Assembly (NCBI GenBank): GCA_037445375.1
Contig: JBBIKS010000006.1
Location: 1-64,000, forward strand
Direction: 5' to 3'
DNA length: 64,000 bases
Source: DYHD01 sp037445375
GTDB lineage: Bacteria > Nitrospirota > Thermodesulfovibrionia > Thermodesulfovibrionales > Dissulfurispiraceae
Positions 35,977-44,520 of the stretch are shown here, piece by piece. The first letter of the stretch is position 1. Every line of letters begins with the position of its first letter. The notes beneath the pieces were generated by a model, which saw only the letters and a program-made list of their open reading frames with translations, had not been told where the DNA came from and made no database searches. A program made the translations under genes and the position numbers.

Positions 35977-37280
35977 TGGGCAAAGTAGTCATTTTAATTT
36001 TTTTATTGATTCTTGGAGTTTTGGGCTTATTTGCGTTGGAAAACAGGGAGGCTATGAACATAAAGATTCCCTTTGGAGATAACTATGAAATCTCCAAAGC
36101 TGCCTTTCTGATTTTATCGTCAACTATTGGGGCGCTGATTATATTAATGATATTTTTTGTAAGGGATTCAAAAAAGGCAATTGATAATCTTAAATCTGTA
36201 AAAAGGCATAAACAAGAGGAAAAGATTCTTCAATACTATACAATGGGGTTGAATGCAATTCTTGCTCAAAAGGATGAAGAAGCAAAAGGCTCTTTAAAAA
36301 ACATATTGAAAATAGATTCAGGACATATCGAGTCTCTTCTCAGGCTTGGTGATATAGCTATGAAAGAGATGGACTACAAGACCGCCCTTGAGTATTATAG
36401 AAAATCTTATGATTTAAGCCGTTCAAACTTGCAGACTTTATTGTCTTTAGCTGATGTTTATGAAAAAATGGAGCTTAATGACGATGTGCTGAGATATCTT
36501 GATGAAATCCTTGCTCTCGACCCTGATAATCTAACGGCTCTCTATAGAAAACGTTCTATTTTCGAGAAAAAACAAAGGTGGGATGACCTTCTTACAATCC
36601 AGATGTTCATCATAAATCTTCAAAGATATGAGAAGGAAAAAGAGCAGCAGAGAATGATAGCTTACAAATATGAATATGCAAGGGCAGCTATGCAGAATGG
36701 CGAATTTGATGAGGCTCGGAAGGTTTTTAAGTCTCTGCTTAAGATGGACTCAGGTTTTATACCTGCATATATCGAACTGGCAGATGTTTTATCTCGGGAA
36801 GGGGAATTTCAGGCTGCAGCTAATCTCCTTGAAAATGCTTATGAAGAGCTTAAATCAATTGTACTTCTGTTAAAAATCGAGGATTTGCTAATCAACACTG
36901 GAGAGTCGGGCAGAATAATAAGAGCTTATAAAGATGCAATTTTGAAAAATCCCAATGATAACAGATTGAAATTTCTTCTTGGCAGGGCATACTCAAGACT
37001 TGATAAGTCTCTTGAATCACTTGAAATCCTTGAATCATTAAATAATGTTATACCCTCGCCTGAATTCTATGTATTAAGAGGAGAGCTTTATTTAGAACAA
37101 AACCAAAATCTGAAGGCTCTGGAGGATTTAAAAAAGGCATTAGCATTACATAAGTCTTCCCAGATGATTTATAGCTGTTTAAAGTGCGGCAAAAAATCTT
37201 ATGAATGGTTAGGGAGATGCGATAACTGTATGGAGTACAATACATATTCGGTAGATATCAATGGAATCACTAAATCATAA
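35976..37280 (+). CDS. lapB: LapA-LapB fusion (TPR regulator of LPS synthesis)
   Basis: 434 residues. The first 75 match a LapA-type DUF1049 unit: a helix (2-22), a short periplasmic loop, a second helix (about 45-65), then a cytosolic basic segment. Eight or more TPR-like repeats follow (about 85-405), and the end is a rubredoxin-like zinc ribbon CLKCGKKSYEWLGRCDNC. In enteric bacteria LapA and LapB are separate; LapB recruits FtsH to degrade LpxC and thus limits LPS. The fusion is what I see; the function is from the family. It overlaps rlmH by one base and HARP by 20. Confidence 0.88.
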   Translation: MGKVVILIFLLILGVLGLFALENREAMNIKIPFGDNYEISKAAFLILSSTIGALIILMIFFVRDSKKAIDNLKSVKRHKQEEKILQYYTMGLNAILAQKDEEAKGSLKNILKIDSGHIESLLRLGDIAMKEMDYKTALEYYRKSYDLSRSNLQTLLSLADVYEKMELNDDVLRYLDEILALDPDNLTALYRKRSIFEKKQRWDDLLTIQMFIINLQRYEKEKEQQRMIAYKYEYARAAMQNGEFDEARKVFKSLLKMDSGFIPAYIELADVLSREGEFQAAANLLENAYEELKSIVLLLKIEDLLINTGESGRIIRAYKDAILKNPNDNRLKFLLGRAYSRLDKSLESLEILESLNNVIPSPEFYVLRGELYLEQNQNLKALEDLKKALALHKSSQMIYSCLKCGKKSYEWLGRCDNCMEYNTYSVDINGITKS

Positions 37281-37932
37281 AGAAATTAAAAAAGATGAAC
37301 CTCAGAAAAGCCCATCGCACAATCACTTAGGGACTGCTATAGTAAAAATTGTTCTCGATACAAGTCTTTTTGTAAATCCTGATGTAAGGAATGCTCTTGG
37401 GAAGTCGCCATTTGAGGCATTTGAGACATTTCTTACCTTGGCTGAACAGCTTCCATCAATGGAATTTTATATGCCTCCATCGGCATTCAGGGAGCTTCTT
37501 CAGTTTGTAGGCAAGGATAAGATTCCACCAAGGCTTTTGTTGCACCTCTATCAGAAACCTCCTAAAAAATATGAACTTAAGTGTCCAGCATTTCTTTTGT
37601 ATGAGCTTATAGAAGACATGAGAGAAAGAATTAATAAAGGTCTGAGAATATCAGAAAATGCTATTAGAAGTGCTGAAAAGATCGGTACAGATGAAAACAT
37701 CAAGGATCTTAGGAGAAAATACAGAGAGGCTCTGCGAGAAGGCATAATTGACAGTAAGGAAGATGTAGATATTCTTCTTCTCGCTATGGAACTGGATGCC
37801 CTTATGATAACCGCTGACCAGGGGTTGATAAAATGGGCTGAAAAACTTGGGATTAAATGGCTTATACCTGAAATGTTTAAAGATTACCTTGTGAGTGCAA
37901 TAAAACAAAGAGAGGTTGTTGCGAACCTGTAA
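37261..37932 (+). CDS. RNA-free RNase P, HARP type (PIN domain)
   Basis: 223 residues. A PIN-like nuclease of the UPF0278 / RNA-ligase-partner family, now known as HARP, the single-protein RNase P first found in Aquifex (Aq_880), which cuts the 5' leader from pre-tRNA. The start VLDTSLFVNP gives Asp33; Asp164, Asp168 and Asp186 lie in the C-terminal SKEDVD and MITADQG segments. As I recall, the Aquifex active-site residues are Asp7, 138, 142 and 160; all four match here with a constant offset of 26. The extra 26 N-terminal residues are an unusual extension or an upstream start. Confidence 0.85.
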   Translation: MESLNHKEIKKDEPQKSPSHNHLGTAIVKIVLDTSLFVNPDVRNALGKSPFEAFETFLTLAEQLPSMEFYMPPSAFRELLQFVGKDKIPPRLLLHLYQKPPKKYELKCPAFLLYELIEDMRERINKGLRISENAIRSAEKIGTDENIKDLRRKYREALREGIIDSKEDVDILLLAMELDALMITADQGLIKWAEKLGIKWLIPEMFKDYLVSAIKQREVVANL

Positions 37933-37971
37933 CCCAAAAGATGTATATTTTAGGTTTGACCCTATAAACTA

Positions 37972-38745
37972 TTGAATACCTTAGAGCTTTATAAATTGCT
38001 TCCAAAAAAAAATTGTGGTGAATGTCACCAAAAGTTGTGCATGCCTTTTGCGTTTGCGGTAACTAAAGGAGAATCGGATATCTCGGAATGCCCGATTTTA
38101 AGTGTTCAAGAGATAGAATCTATCAGGGGTTCTCTTGTTAAATTAGACTGGCGTGAAGACTTAATATCAAAGTTAAAAGATGAGGTTAGTAAAATAAGCT
38201 TTACTAAAATAGCAGATGGTATCGGCGCAAAACTAAAGGATGGTGACTTGATTTTGCAATGCATCGGCAGAGAATTTCTGATATCTTCAGATGGTAAGAT
38301 AACAGCTATAGGGCATATAACGTCATGGGTTAAAATACTCCTTCTTAATTATATTAAAACCAGCGGGAATGTTGATTTATCAGGCAAGTGGGTCTCTTTC
38401 AGTGAATTAAAAAATGGTATGCTCAAATCCATCACTTTTAAAATGGAGTGCGAAGACCCGCTAAATAAAATTTTAAACAGCTCAATGGACAAGGCTGAAC
38501 TTATCCTAACAAGGTTGGGAGCGCAGAGACAAAATGGCTTTCCGACTAAATATGCGTGGCATATTTATCTGCTCCCAAAAATTCCAATATTGCTCCTTCA
38601 TTGGCAGGATGAAGATGATTTCCCCTCACAAACTAAAATACTTCTTGATTTCACAGCAGAAAGCTTTCTTGATGTAGAGTCGCTTCTCTTTCTTGTTGAA
38701 GAAATGATTAAAGATATTGAATACGGACTTGATCCGTTGAGATAG
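37972..38745 (+). CDS. DUF3786 protein with N-terminal [4Fe-4S] (Fes) motif
   Basis: 257 residues. An N-terminal cluster motif, LLPKKNCGECHQKLCMPFAFAV then ISECP, places Cys in the CX2CX4C...C order used by corrinoid iron-sulfur proteins and related Fes domains. The rest fits DUF3786, which occurs with corrinoid metabolism; exact role unknown. TTG start at 37972 with no strong ribosome site; a downstream start would remove the cluster. A second Fes-type protein is encoded at 47541-48062. Confidence 0.7.
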   Translation: MNTLELYKLLPKKNCGECHQKLCMPFAFAVTKGESDISECPILSVQEIESIRGSLVKLDWREDLISKLKDEVSKISFTKIADGIGAKLKDGDLILQCIGREFLISSDGKITAIGHITSWVKILLLNYIKTSGNVDLSGKWVSFSELKNGMLKSITFKMECEDPLNKILNSSMDKAELILTRLGAQRQNGFPTKYAWHIYLLPKIPILLLHWQDEDDFPSQTKILLDFTAESFLDVESLLFLVEEMIKDIEYGLDPLR

Positions 38746-38808
38746 AGCTACTTGTCCTTTATTCTACATTACAATTAAGTAGAACCGCTCTGCTTCTGAT
38801 AATTCTGC

Positions 38809-39258
38809 CTATTTCTTTATGTTTTTAAGCAGCTTTTTTTCGGCTTCACTGAGTTCGATCTTTGCCTCAACAAGCCTTTTGTAATAATTATTAGCTTTTT
38901 CCATATTTTTTGCTGCTACTGCCTTTAGAAGGTCTCCCTCCAACTCTGCAACCTCAAGGCGCTTATAATAGTCAAGCATTTCCATAAAATGTGCCATAAC
39001 AATCATACCTGTGAGGATTGGGTGATTATTTGTGACATTATATGACTTAAATATTGTGCCATGCTCAAGCTCCACCTCGAGCCCTGCTTGAAAATCCTCA
39101 ACTGAGATATTTAGATTATCAAGATTAACCTTAGAGAGAATTATCTTTGCTTCTTCAGATGTAACAGAGGGCTTTTTCAGTTTAGTCCAGTCCCTTATTT
39201 TGAGCTCTTTGCAAACCATTCTTACTTCTTCCTTTGTAACATATTCTTTTATTTTCAT
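38809..39258 (-). CDS. DUF5661-like small helical protein
   Basis: 149 residues from the ATG at 39258, chosen because GGAGG lies five or six bases before it; an upstream extension to 39324 has no such site. All-helical, with FQAGLEVELEHG and NHPILTGMIVMAH, motifs I associate with the DUF5661 type; that assignment is tentative. No membrane segment. Function unknown. Confidence 0.65.
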   Translation of the reverse strand: MKIKEYVTKEEVRMVCKELKIRDWTKLKKPSVTSEEAKIILSKVNLDNLNISVEDFQAGLEVELEHGTIFKSYNVTNNHPILTGMIVMAHFMEMLDYYKRLEVAELEGDLLKAVAAKNMEKANNYYKRLVEAKIELSEAEKKLLKNIKK

Positions 39259-39299
39259 CCTATCCTCCATTTTAAATAGTTTTATAAGCACCTTCATAA

Positions 39300-39440
39300 T
39301 GAGGAGTGAACCTCCCCGCAGCAAGCTGCGAGGTATCCTAAAATCACCCCTCCCTTGATGGGAGGGGACAAAGGGGAGGATGAAAATAGTTTCTTGTCAC
39401 CACCACCCTCGCCCTCCCCCATCAAGGGGGAGGGAATTAT
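39300..39440. repeat. GC-rich palindromic repeat pair
   Basis: Two palindromes: CACCCCTCCCTTGATGGGAGGGG and CCTCGCCCTCCCCCATC with GGGGGAGGG. The surrounding 39259-39616 stretch has no gene. Core resembles the centre of the TTTATAAACAGACTCT repeats. Confidence 0.65.
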
Positions 39441-39616
39441 AAGGAAACCCTGTGGCAAGCTACAGGGAATTAGAGTTAAAAAATTAAAAAAGAAGAAAAG
39501 TTTAATATAATTAAGTATAATACTATTAATGTGAGGCTTATTGAACATGATATCTTAGTTTTATTTTGGCATGAAGGCTTGGAATAAGGCCAATATGAGA
39601 AATATTTTACAAACAA

Positions 39617-41275
39617 ATGCAAGATAACAAAGAACAAATTAAAATTTTGATAGTTGATGATGACAAGTATATAAGAGATTTTCTCTCCATACTTCTTTCA
39701 GGCTCGGGATATTTTTGCTATATCGCATCAGACGGCAGAGAAGCCTTAAATAAAGTTCAAGCAATAAATCCAGATATTATTTTTCTTGACCTGTTCATGC
39801 TGGGAATGCATGGATTAGAGGTTTGTAAAAAAGTGAAAAAAAACCCTGAAACATCTCAAATCCCTATAATAATAATTACGGCATCTGTTGATTATGAATT
39901 AAAAATAAAATGCCTCGAAGCTGGAGCATCTGACTATATTACAAAACCACTTAATCCTTTAGAGATTAGGGCAAAAACTCAAAATTTCCTGCATATCAAA
40001 AAATATCATGAAATAAATGTTAAAAACCTGCTTCTTCAGCAAACATTAACAATGATTGAAAGGGCAAAAAAAGAATGGGAGTCAATGGTAGATTCCATAA
40101 ACGATATTATAATTTTGGTTGACCATGAAGACACTATTATTAGGACAAATAAGAGATTATCCGAAACTACTCAACTTGATTTTAGAGATCTATTAGGCAG
40201 AAAGTGGCAAGATGTGCTTAAGGAAAGCGGTTTTACTAACAAAGTTCTCGGTTCCGGAGATATTGAGTTTTTTCATCCGAAAGGGAGATATTTTAATTAT
40301 AATATTTACTATATCAATAATTTCAGAAATACTAACCAGTCTGCTGCTACTATTATCCTTCAGGACATTACGGGCATAAAAAAGCTGACAATCCAATTAG
40401 AAGAAAGCAGTCAGATGATAGAAATAAAGCATCAGGAGCTTGAAAAAACATATTTGGAGCTAAAGTCTGCACAGTCACAGATACTACAGCAGGAGAAGAT
40501 GGCGTCAATAGGGCAGCTTGCAGCTGGCGTTGCGCATGAGATAAATAATCCCACAGGTTTTATAATGAGCAATCTTAATACCTTGCTGAAATATTCGGAC
40601 AGGATAAAGGATTTTGTATCAAGCCAGACAGAAGCTCTGGATTTAATCTCTAAGGGCGTCTCTTCGAACAAAGAGATTTTAGAGAGACTTAAAGAAAAAA
40701 GAAAGACAACAAAGTACGACCATATAATAGAAGACATAGGCAGTTTGGTCGCTGAATCCATTGATGGTGCTGAGAGGATAAAGAGGATAGTTCAGGATTT
40801 AAAAAGCTTCTCCAGAGTTGATGAGGCTGAATATAAGTTAGCTGATTTAAATCAAGGGATTGAGAGCACAATAAATATCCTATGGAATGAGCTTAAATAT
40901 AAGGCTGTAATTAAAAAGGAATATGGTGATATTCCAAAAACCAAGTGCAATCTTGGACAATTGAATCAGGTATTTATGAATATATTAATTAACGCTGTTC
41001 AGGCTATTGAAAAACACGGAGAGATTGCGATCAAGACATGGAATGAGGCGGATACAATTTATATTTCTATTTCTGATACTGGAAGCGGGATACCTGAAGA
41101 CAAAATAAGCAGGATTTTTGAGCCATTTTATACAACTAAGCCAGTTGGGGAGGGGACAGGGCTTGGACTGAGCATAACTTATGACATTGTCCGCAAACAT
41201 AACGGTGATATCAAGGTAAAAAGCGCATTAGGGGTTGGGACGACATTTATGATTAATATTCCGGTTATAAGCTAA
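39617..41275 (+). CDS. Receiver-PAS histidine kinase
   Basis: 552 residues. Order: receiver (residues 9-125, phospho-Asp58 in FLDLF), PAS (about 155-265), coiled linker, HisKA with His307 in GVAHEINNPTGF, HATPase with SDTGSGIPED and GTGLGLSIT. A receiver ahead of the kinase suggests it is itself controlled by another kinase. It starts a cluster with two response-regulator genes (41411, 42368), all on the plus strand but separated by repeats. Confidence 0.9.
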   Translation: MQDNKEQIKILIVDDDKYIRDFLSILLSGSGYFCYIASDGREALNKVQAINPDIIFLDLFMLGMHGLEVCKKVKKNPETSQIPIIIITASVDYELKIKCLEAGASDYITKPLNPLEIRAKTQNFLHIKKYHEINVKNLLLQQTLTMIERAKKEWESMVDSINDIIILVDHEDTIIRTNKRLSETTQLDFRDLLGRKWQDVLKESGFTNKVLGSGDIEFFHPKGRYFNYNIYYINNFRNTNQSAATIILQDITGIKKLTIQLEESSQMIEIKHQELEKTYLELKSAQSQILQQEKMASIGQLAAGVAHEINNPTGFIMSNLNTLLKYSDRIKDFVSSQTEALDLISKGVSSNKEILERLKEKRKTTKYDHIIEDIGSLVAESIDGAERIKRIVQDLKSFSRVDEAEYKLADLNQGIESTINILWNELKYKAVIKKEYGDIPKTKCNLGQLNQVFMNILINAVQAIEKHGEIAIKTWNEADTIYISISDTGSGIPEDKISRIFEPFYTTKPVGEGTGLGLSITYDIVRKHNGDIKVKSALGVGTTFMINIPVIS

Positions 41276-41286
41276 GAAGGTAATTT

Positions 41287-41396
41287 TGTCGAATGACAGG
41301 CGGGAAGCCTGTCATTCGGAGCATCATTAATCACCTTTTGGTAGGACAGCCGTCCCGGCTGTCGTGGGTGTGCGGGCAAAATAGCTCAAATTAGGT
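41287..41396 (+). repeat. Dispersed repeat, GCTCAATTTAGG family, copy 2
   Basis: Hairpin GAATGACAGGC/GCCTGTCATTC at the left, then CATCATTAATCACC, AGGACAGCC/GGCTGTC and AAATAGCTCAAATTAGGT. Same block order as copy 1. It fills the gap between the kinase and the next regulator. Confidence 0.7.
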
Positions 41397-41410
41397 AAGA
41401 GGTAAATTCG

Positions 41411-42220
41411 ATGGAAGAGATAAAAATACTTTTTGTTGATGATGAAGAATTCGTATTGAGAGCTTTAAAAAGGCTCTTTATGGATGACGATTATACGATA
41501 CTGACTGCATTATCAGGCGAAGAAGGGCTTGAAACTATTAAGAAAGAAGAACCCCAAGTCATTGTTTCTGATTATCGGATGCCCGGCATGAATGGGATTG
41601 AATTTTTGAGAAAGGCATACATACGAAAACCTGATGCTGTAAGGATTGTATTGTCCGGATATGCTGACACGGCTATTGTAGTTGAGGCTATTAATGAAGG
41701 CCAAATTTACAAACTCATCCCAAAACCATGGAATGATGATGAACTTAAGATCTCAATATCCAACTCAGTTGACAGGTATATGCTCTATAAAAGAAACATC
41801 GAACTTACTCATGAATTGGTCGATAAGAACGAAGAACTGATAAGGGTAAATGAGGAATTAAAAAAGTTAATAAAGGAAAAATCCGAACTTCTTAATTTTA
41901 AAAGCAAAATGCTCTCAAACTTTCAAAACATTATCAATGCAGTTCCTGTGGGTATCATGGGAGTGGGTATTGACGGTGTAATGGTTCAGTGCAATGAGGC
42001 GTGGCTTAATATATCTGGCATCGGGTGGGGCAATCTTGGAGACAATATTGACTCCTTTTTGCCTGTGAACGTTATCAATTTTATAGAAAATGTTAAGGAT
42101 AATCTCGAATCTGAACAGCACACAATAATAAACGGCTTGCATGGGAAATTAATTAGCACACTGATTAAGGATGAGACTGAACAGCAGCGAGGAATTATAT
42201 TGACATTTATACATATCTAA
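41411..42220 (+). CDS. Response regulator with PAS-like domain
   Basis: 269 residues: receiver (1-120, phospho-Asp54 in VSDYRMPGMNG), coiled linker (about 130-170), PAS-like domain (about 175-265). No DNA-binding or enzymatic output is visible, so it may act by protein contact. It lies between the sensor kinase and the HD-GYP gene. Confidence 0.85.
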   Translation: MEEIKILFVDDEEFVLRALKRLFMDDDYTILTALSGEEGLETIKKEEPQVIVSDYRMPGMNGIEFLRKAYIRKPDAVRIVLSGYADTAIVVEAINEGQIYKLIPKPWNDDELKISISNSVDRYMLYKRNIELTHELVDKNEELIRVNEELKKLIKEKSELLNFKSKMLSNFQNIINAVPVGIMGVGIDGVMVQCNEAWLNISGIGWGNLGDNIDSFLPVNVINFIENVKDNLESEQHTIINGLHGKLISTLIKDETEQQRGIILTFIHI

Positions 42221-42237
42221 CAAAGGCAAACTAATAT

Positions 42238-42330
42238 AGTGTCTGTTTATAAAGTCAAAAATCGCCCCCTCCCTTGAGATGAAGGGTTTGGGAGTGTGCT
42301 GAAATCGGCATTTATTTAAATAATCTCAAT
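42238..42330. repeat. Dispersed repeat, truncated TTTATAAAC family
   Basis: GTGTCTGTTTATAAAGTC at the left, CCCCTCCCTTGAGATGAAGG in the middle; the right TTTATAAACAGAC end is missing or decayed to CATTTATTTAAATAA. Confidence 0.65.
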
Positions 42331-42367
42331 GCAGTAGAAACTCGTAACTAACTAATGGTAAATTCTT

Positions 42368-43660
42368 ATGCAAGAAACCTTTAATGTTCTCTTTGTGGAT
42401 GACGAGGAAAATATCCTTAAGGCTTTGAAACGATTATTCATTGATGAAAAAATCGAGGTTTTCACAGCCTTGTCCGGCAAAGAAGGCCTTGAAATCATTG
42501 CTAATAATGAATTTGCATTAATTGTATCGGATCAGCGAATGCCTGAGATGACCGGAACCGAATTTCTTCTGAAAGCCAAAGAACAAAGCCAAGACACTAT
42601 TAGAATCATCCTGACAGGTTATGCTGATGTTAATGCGGCTATCAATGCCATAAATGAAGCTGGTGCATATAGATATATCACAAAACCATGGAATGATAGG
42701 GAAATCGTGCATATAGTAAAAGAAGCGGTTGGCAGATACAAGCTATTAAAAGAGAATATATATCTGACCGAACTGACAAGGAAACAGAAAGAAGAATTGC
42801 ATACATGGAGCAAGGAGCTCGAACATTATGTGCAAGTCCATACAATAGATTTAACCAAGAAGGACAAAGAAATCAAGATATTAAATGAAAGGCTTCAAAA
42901 ACATTTTAAGGAGTTAATGTCTGGTTTTTTAAATTTAATTGGACTTAGGGGAAAAGACATTCGTAGTCACTCTGAAAAAGTGGCATTTATCTCAGGAGAG
43001 ATGGCAAAAAAAATACCGTTGAGCGAACCAGAAATTAGAACAATAACAACAGCAGGGCATTTGCATGATATCGGCAAGATGCACATCTCAGATGTTGTAC
43101 TTTTTAAAGAACCAGAGGAACTCTCTGCGGATGAAATGGATCAATATATGAAGCATCCGATAAGTGGTCAATTGGCTCTTAGCCCGATCGAAGAGCTGCA
43201 TGGTGCCGGCTTGCTCATAAGACATCATCACGAAAATTATGATGGAAGCGGCTTTCCTGATAAGCTAAGGGGAGAAAAGATGCCGATTGGCTCAAGGCTT
43301 ATATCATTAGCCGATAAATTTGAAAAGCTTACGAGGCGAGGTGATGCAGAGGATTCACTAAAGAAAATAAAGTCAATGCTCGGTAAAGAGTTTGATCCTG
43401 AATTATTCAATTTTCTAGAGACAGTAGCGTATGAACAAAAATCTGCCCTCTTTTCTTCGGATGATATTATAGAGGCTGAACTATCCCCGAAAGATTTGGC
43501 ACCAGGCTTAATTTTATCAAGGGATGTTATGGGAGGCTCTGGTCTCATTATAATAAAAAAAGATACTGTGCTTACAGAGAAAAATATTGAACTTTTGCAA
43601 AGAAGCTTTTCGATGGATGCCTCAAAGAGCGGTATATTTGTTTATAAAAAAAGAAAATAG
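42368..43660 (+). CDS. Receiver-HD-GYP regulator (c-di-GMP phosphodiesterase-like)
   Basis: 430 residues: receiver (1-125, phospho-Asp55), coiled linker, HD-GYP domain (about 180-360). HD pair His233-Asp234 in LHDIGKMHI; the GYP motif reads GFP (295-297) in HHENYDGSGFPDKLRG. HD-GYP enzymes hydrolyse c-di-GMP; the Tyr-to-Phe change may keep or change activity. A C-terminal extension (about 375-430) of LSPKDLAPGLILSRDV type follows. It ends the signalling cluster. Confidence 0.85.
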   Translation: MQETFNVLFVDDEENILKALKRLFIDEKIEVFTALSGKEGLEIIANNEFALIVSDQRMPEMTGTEFLLKAKEQSQDTIRIILTGYADVNAAINAINEAGAYRYITKPWNDREIVHIVKEAVGRYKLLKENIYLTELTRKQKEELHTWSKELEHYVQVHTIDLTKKDKEIKILNERLQKHFKELMSGFLNLIGLRGKDIRSHSEKVAFISGEMAKKIPLSEPEIRTITTAGHLHDIGKMHISDVVLFKEPEELSADEMDQYMKHPISGQLALSPIEELHGAGLLIRHHHENYDGSGFPDKLRGEKMPIGSRLISLADKFEKLTRRGDAEDSLKKIKSMLGKEFDPELFNFLETVAYEQKSALFSSDDIIEAELSPKDLAPGLILSRDVMGGSGLIIIKKDTVLTEKNIELLQRSFSMDASKSGIFVYKKRK

Positions 43661-43815
43661 TATTAAATTGAGCGAGACTAATCATGACAAAGGCAATATT
43701 GCATCCAAAAGCATCACAAATGCAGTGCTTCAATAAATAATGCCATTGTGATAATGAATGTCTGAGTTTGAAAGACATTAGGAAATCTTTTAGGCAAGAA
43801 GGGCTAATCTATCAG

Positions 43816-44454
43816 ATGAAGATTTGTGAGATATTTGCGAGCATTCAGGGTGAATCATCATATGCTGGATTGCCTTGTATATTTGTTAGAATGACTGGCT
43901 GCAACCTTAGATGTGTATATTGTGATACTGCTTATGCCTATGATGAAGGTGTTGAGATGTCTGAGGACGAGGTATTTGAGAAAGTCAAAGCATATGGAAT
44001 AAATCTTCTCGAAATTACGGGCGGTGAACCACTTCTTCAATCAGAATATGTCATGCCGCTCATTGATAGATTCATTGAAAACGGTTTTAAGGTTTTGATA
44101 GAGACAAACGGAAGCTTTAGCATAAGGGACATTAACCAAAGTGCTGTTATTATAATGGATATAAAAACACCCCTAAGCGGGATGCATGAAAAAATGTTCA
44201 CGGCTAATTTCGATTATCTAAAGATTGATGATGAAATTAAATTTGTCATTCTAAACAGAAGTGATTATGAATGGACTAAAGAGATTATTTTTTCTCATAA
44301 TTTGCAGAATAAATGTAAGATTCTTTTATCCCCCTCATACGATGTTTTATCCCCAGAGATATTATCTAAATGGATAATTGCGGATGAGTTGCCTGTAAGG
44401 CTTAATCTCCAGCTCCATAAATATATTTTCACCAGCGAAAGAAGGGCTATTTGA
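43816..44454 (+). CDS. queE: 7-carboxy-7-deazaguanine synthase
   Basis: 212 residues from the ATG at 43816, chosen because the family starts MKICEIFASIQGESS; a TTG extension to 43768 is unlikely. A radical SAM enzyme that makes CDG in queuosine/7-deazapurine synthesis. Cluster Cys29, 33 and 36 in CNLRCVYC, the short form typical of QueE. The end shows LQLHKYIF. Other queuosine genes are not nearby, except the QueG-like gene at 51648, which is short. Confidence 0.92.
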   Translation: MKICEIFASIQGESSYAGLPCIFVRMTGCNLRCVYCDTAYAYDEGVEMSEDEVFEKVKAYGINLLEITGGEPLLQSEYVMPLIDRFIENGFKVLIETNGSFSIRDINQSAVIIMDIKTPLSGMHEKMFTANFDYLKIDDEIKFVILNRSDYEWTKEIIFSHNLQNKCKILLSPSYDVLSPEILSKWIIADELPVRLNLQLHKYIFTSERRAI

Positions 44455-44520
44455 TAAAATAATCCCCCGATATGTTTAATAAATGGTATAATTTTTATCA
44501 TATTTTAGAGGGGTTAAGTT

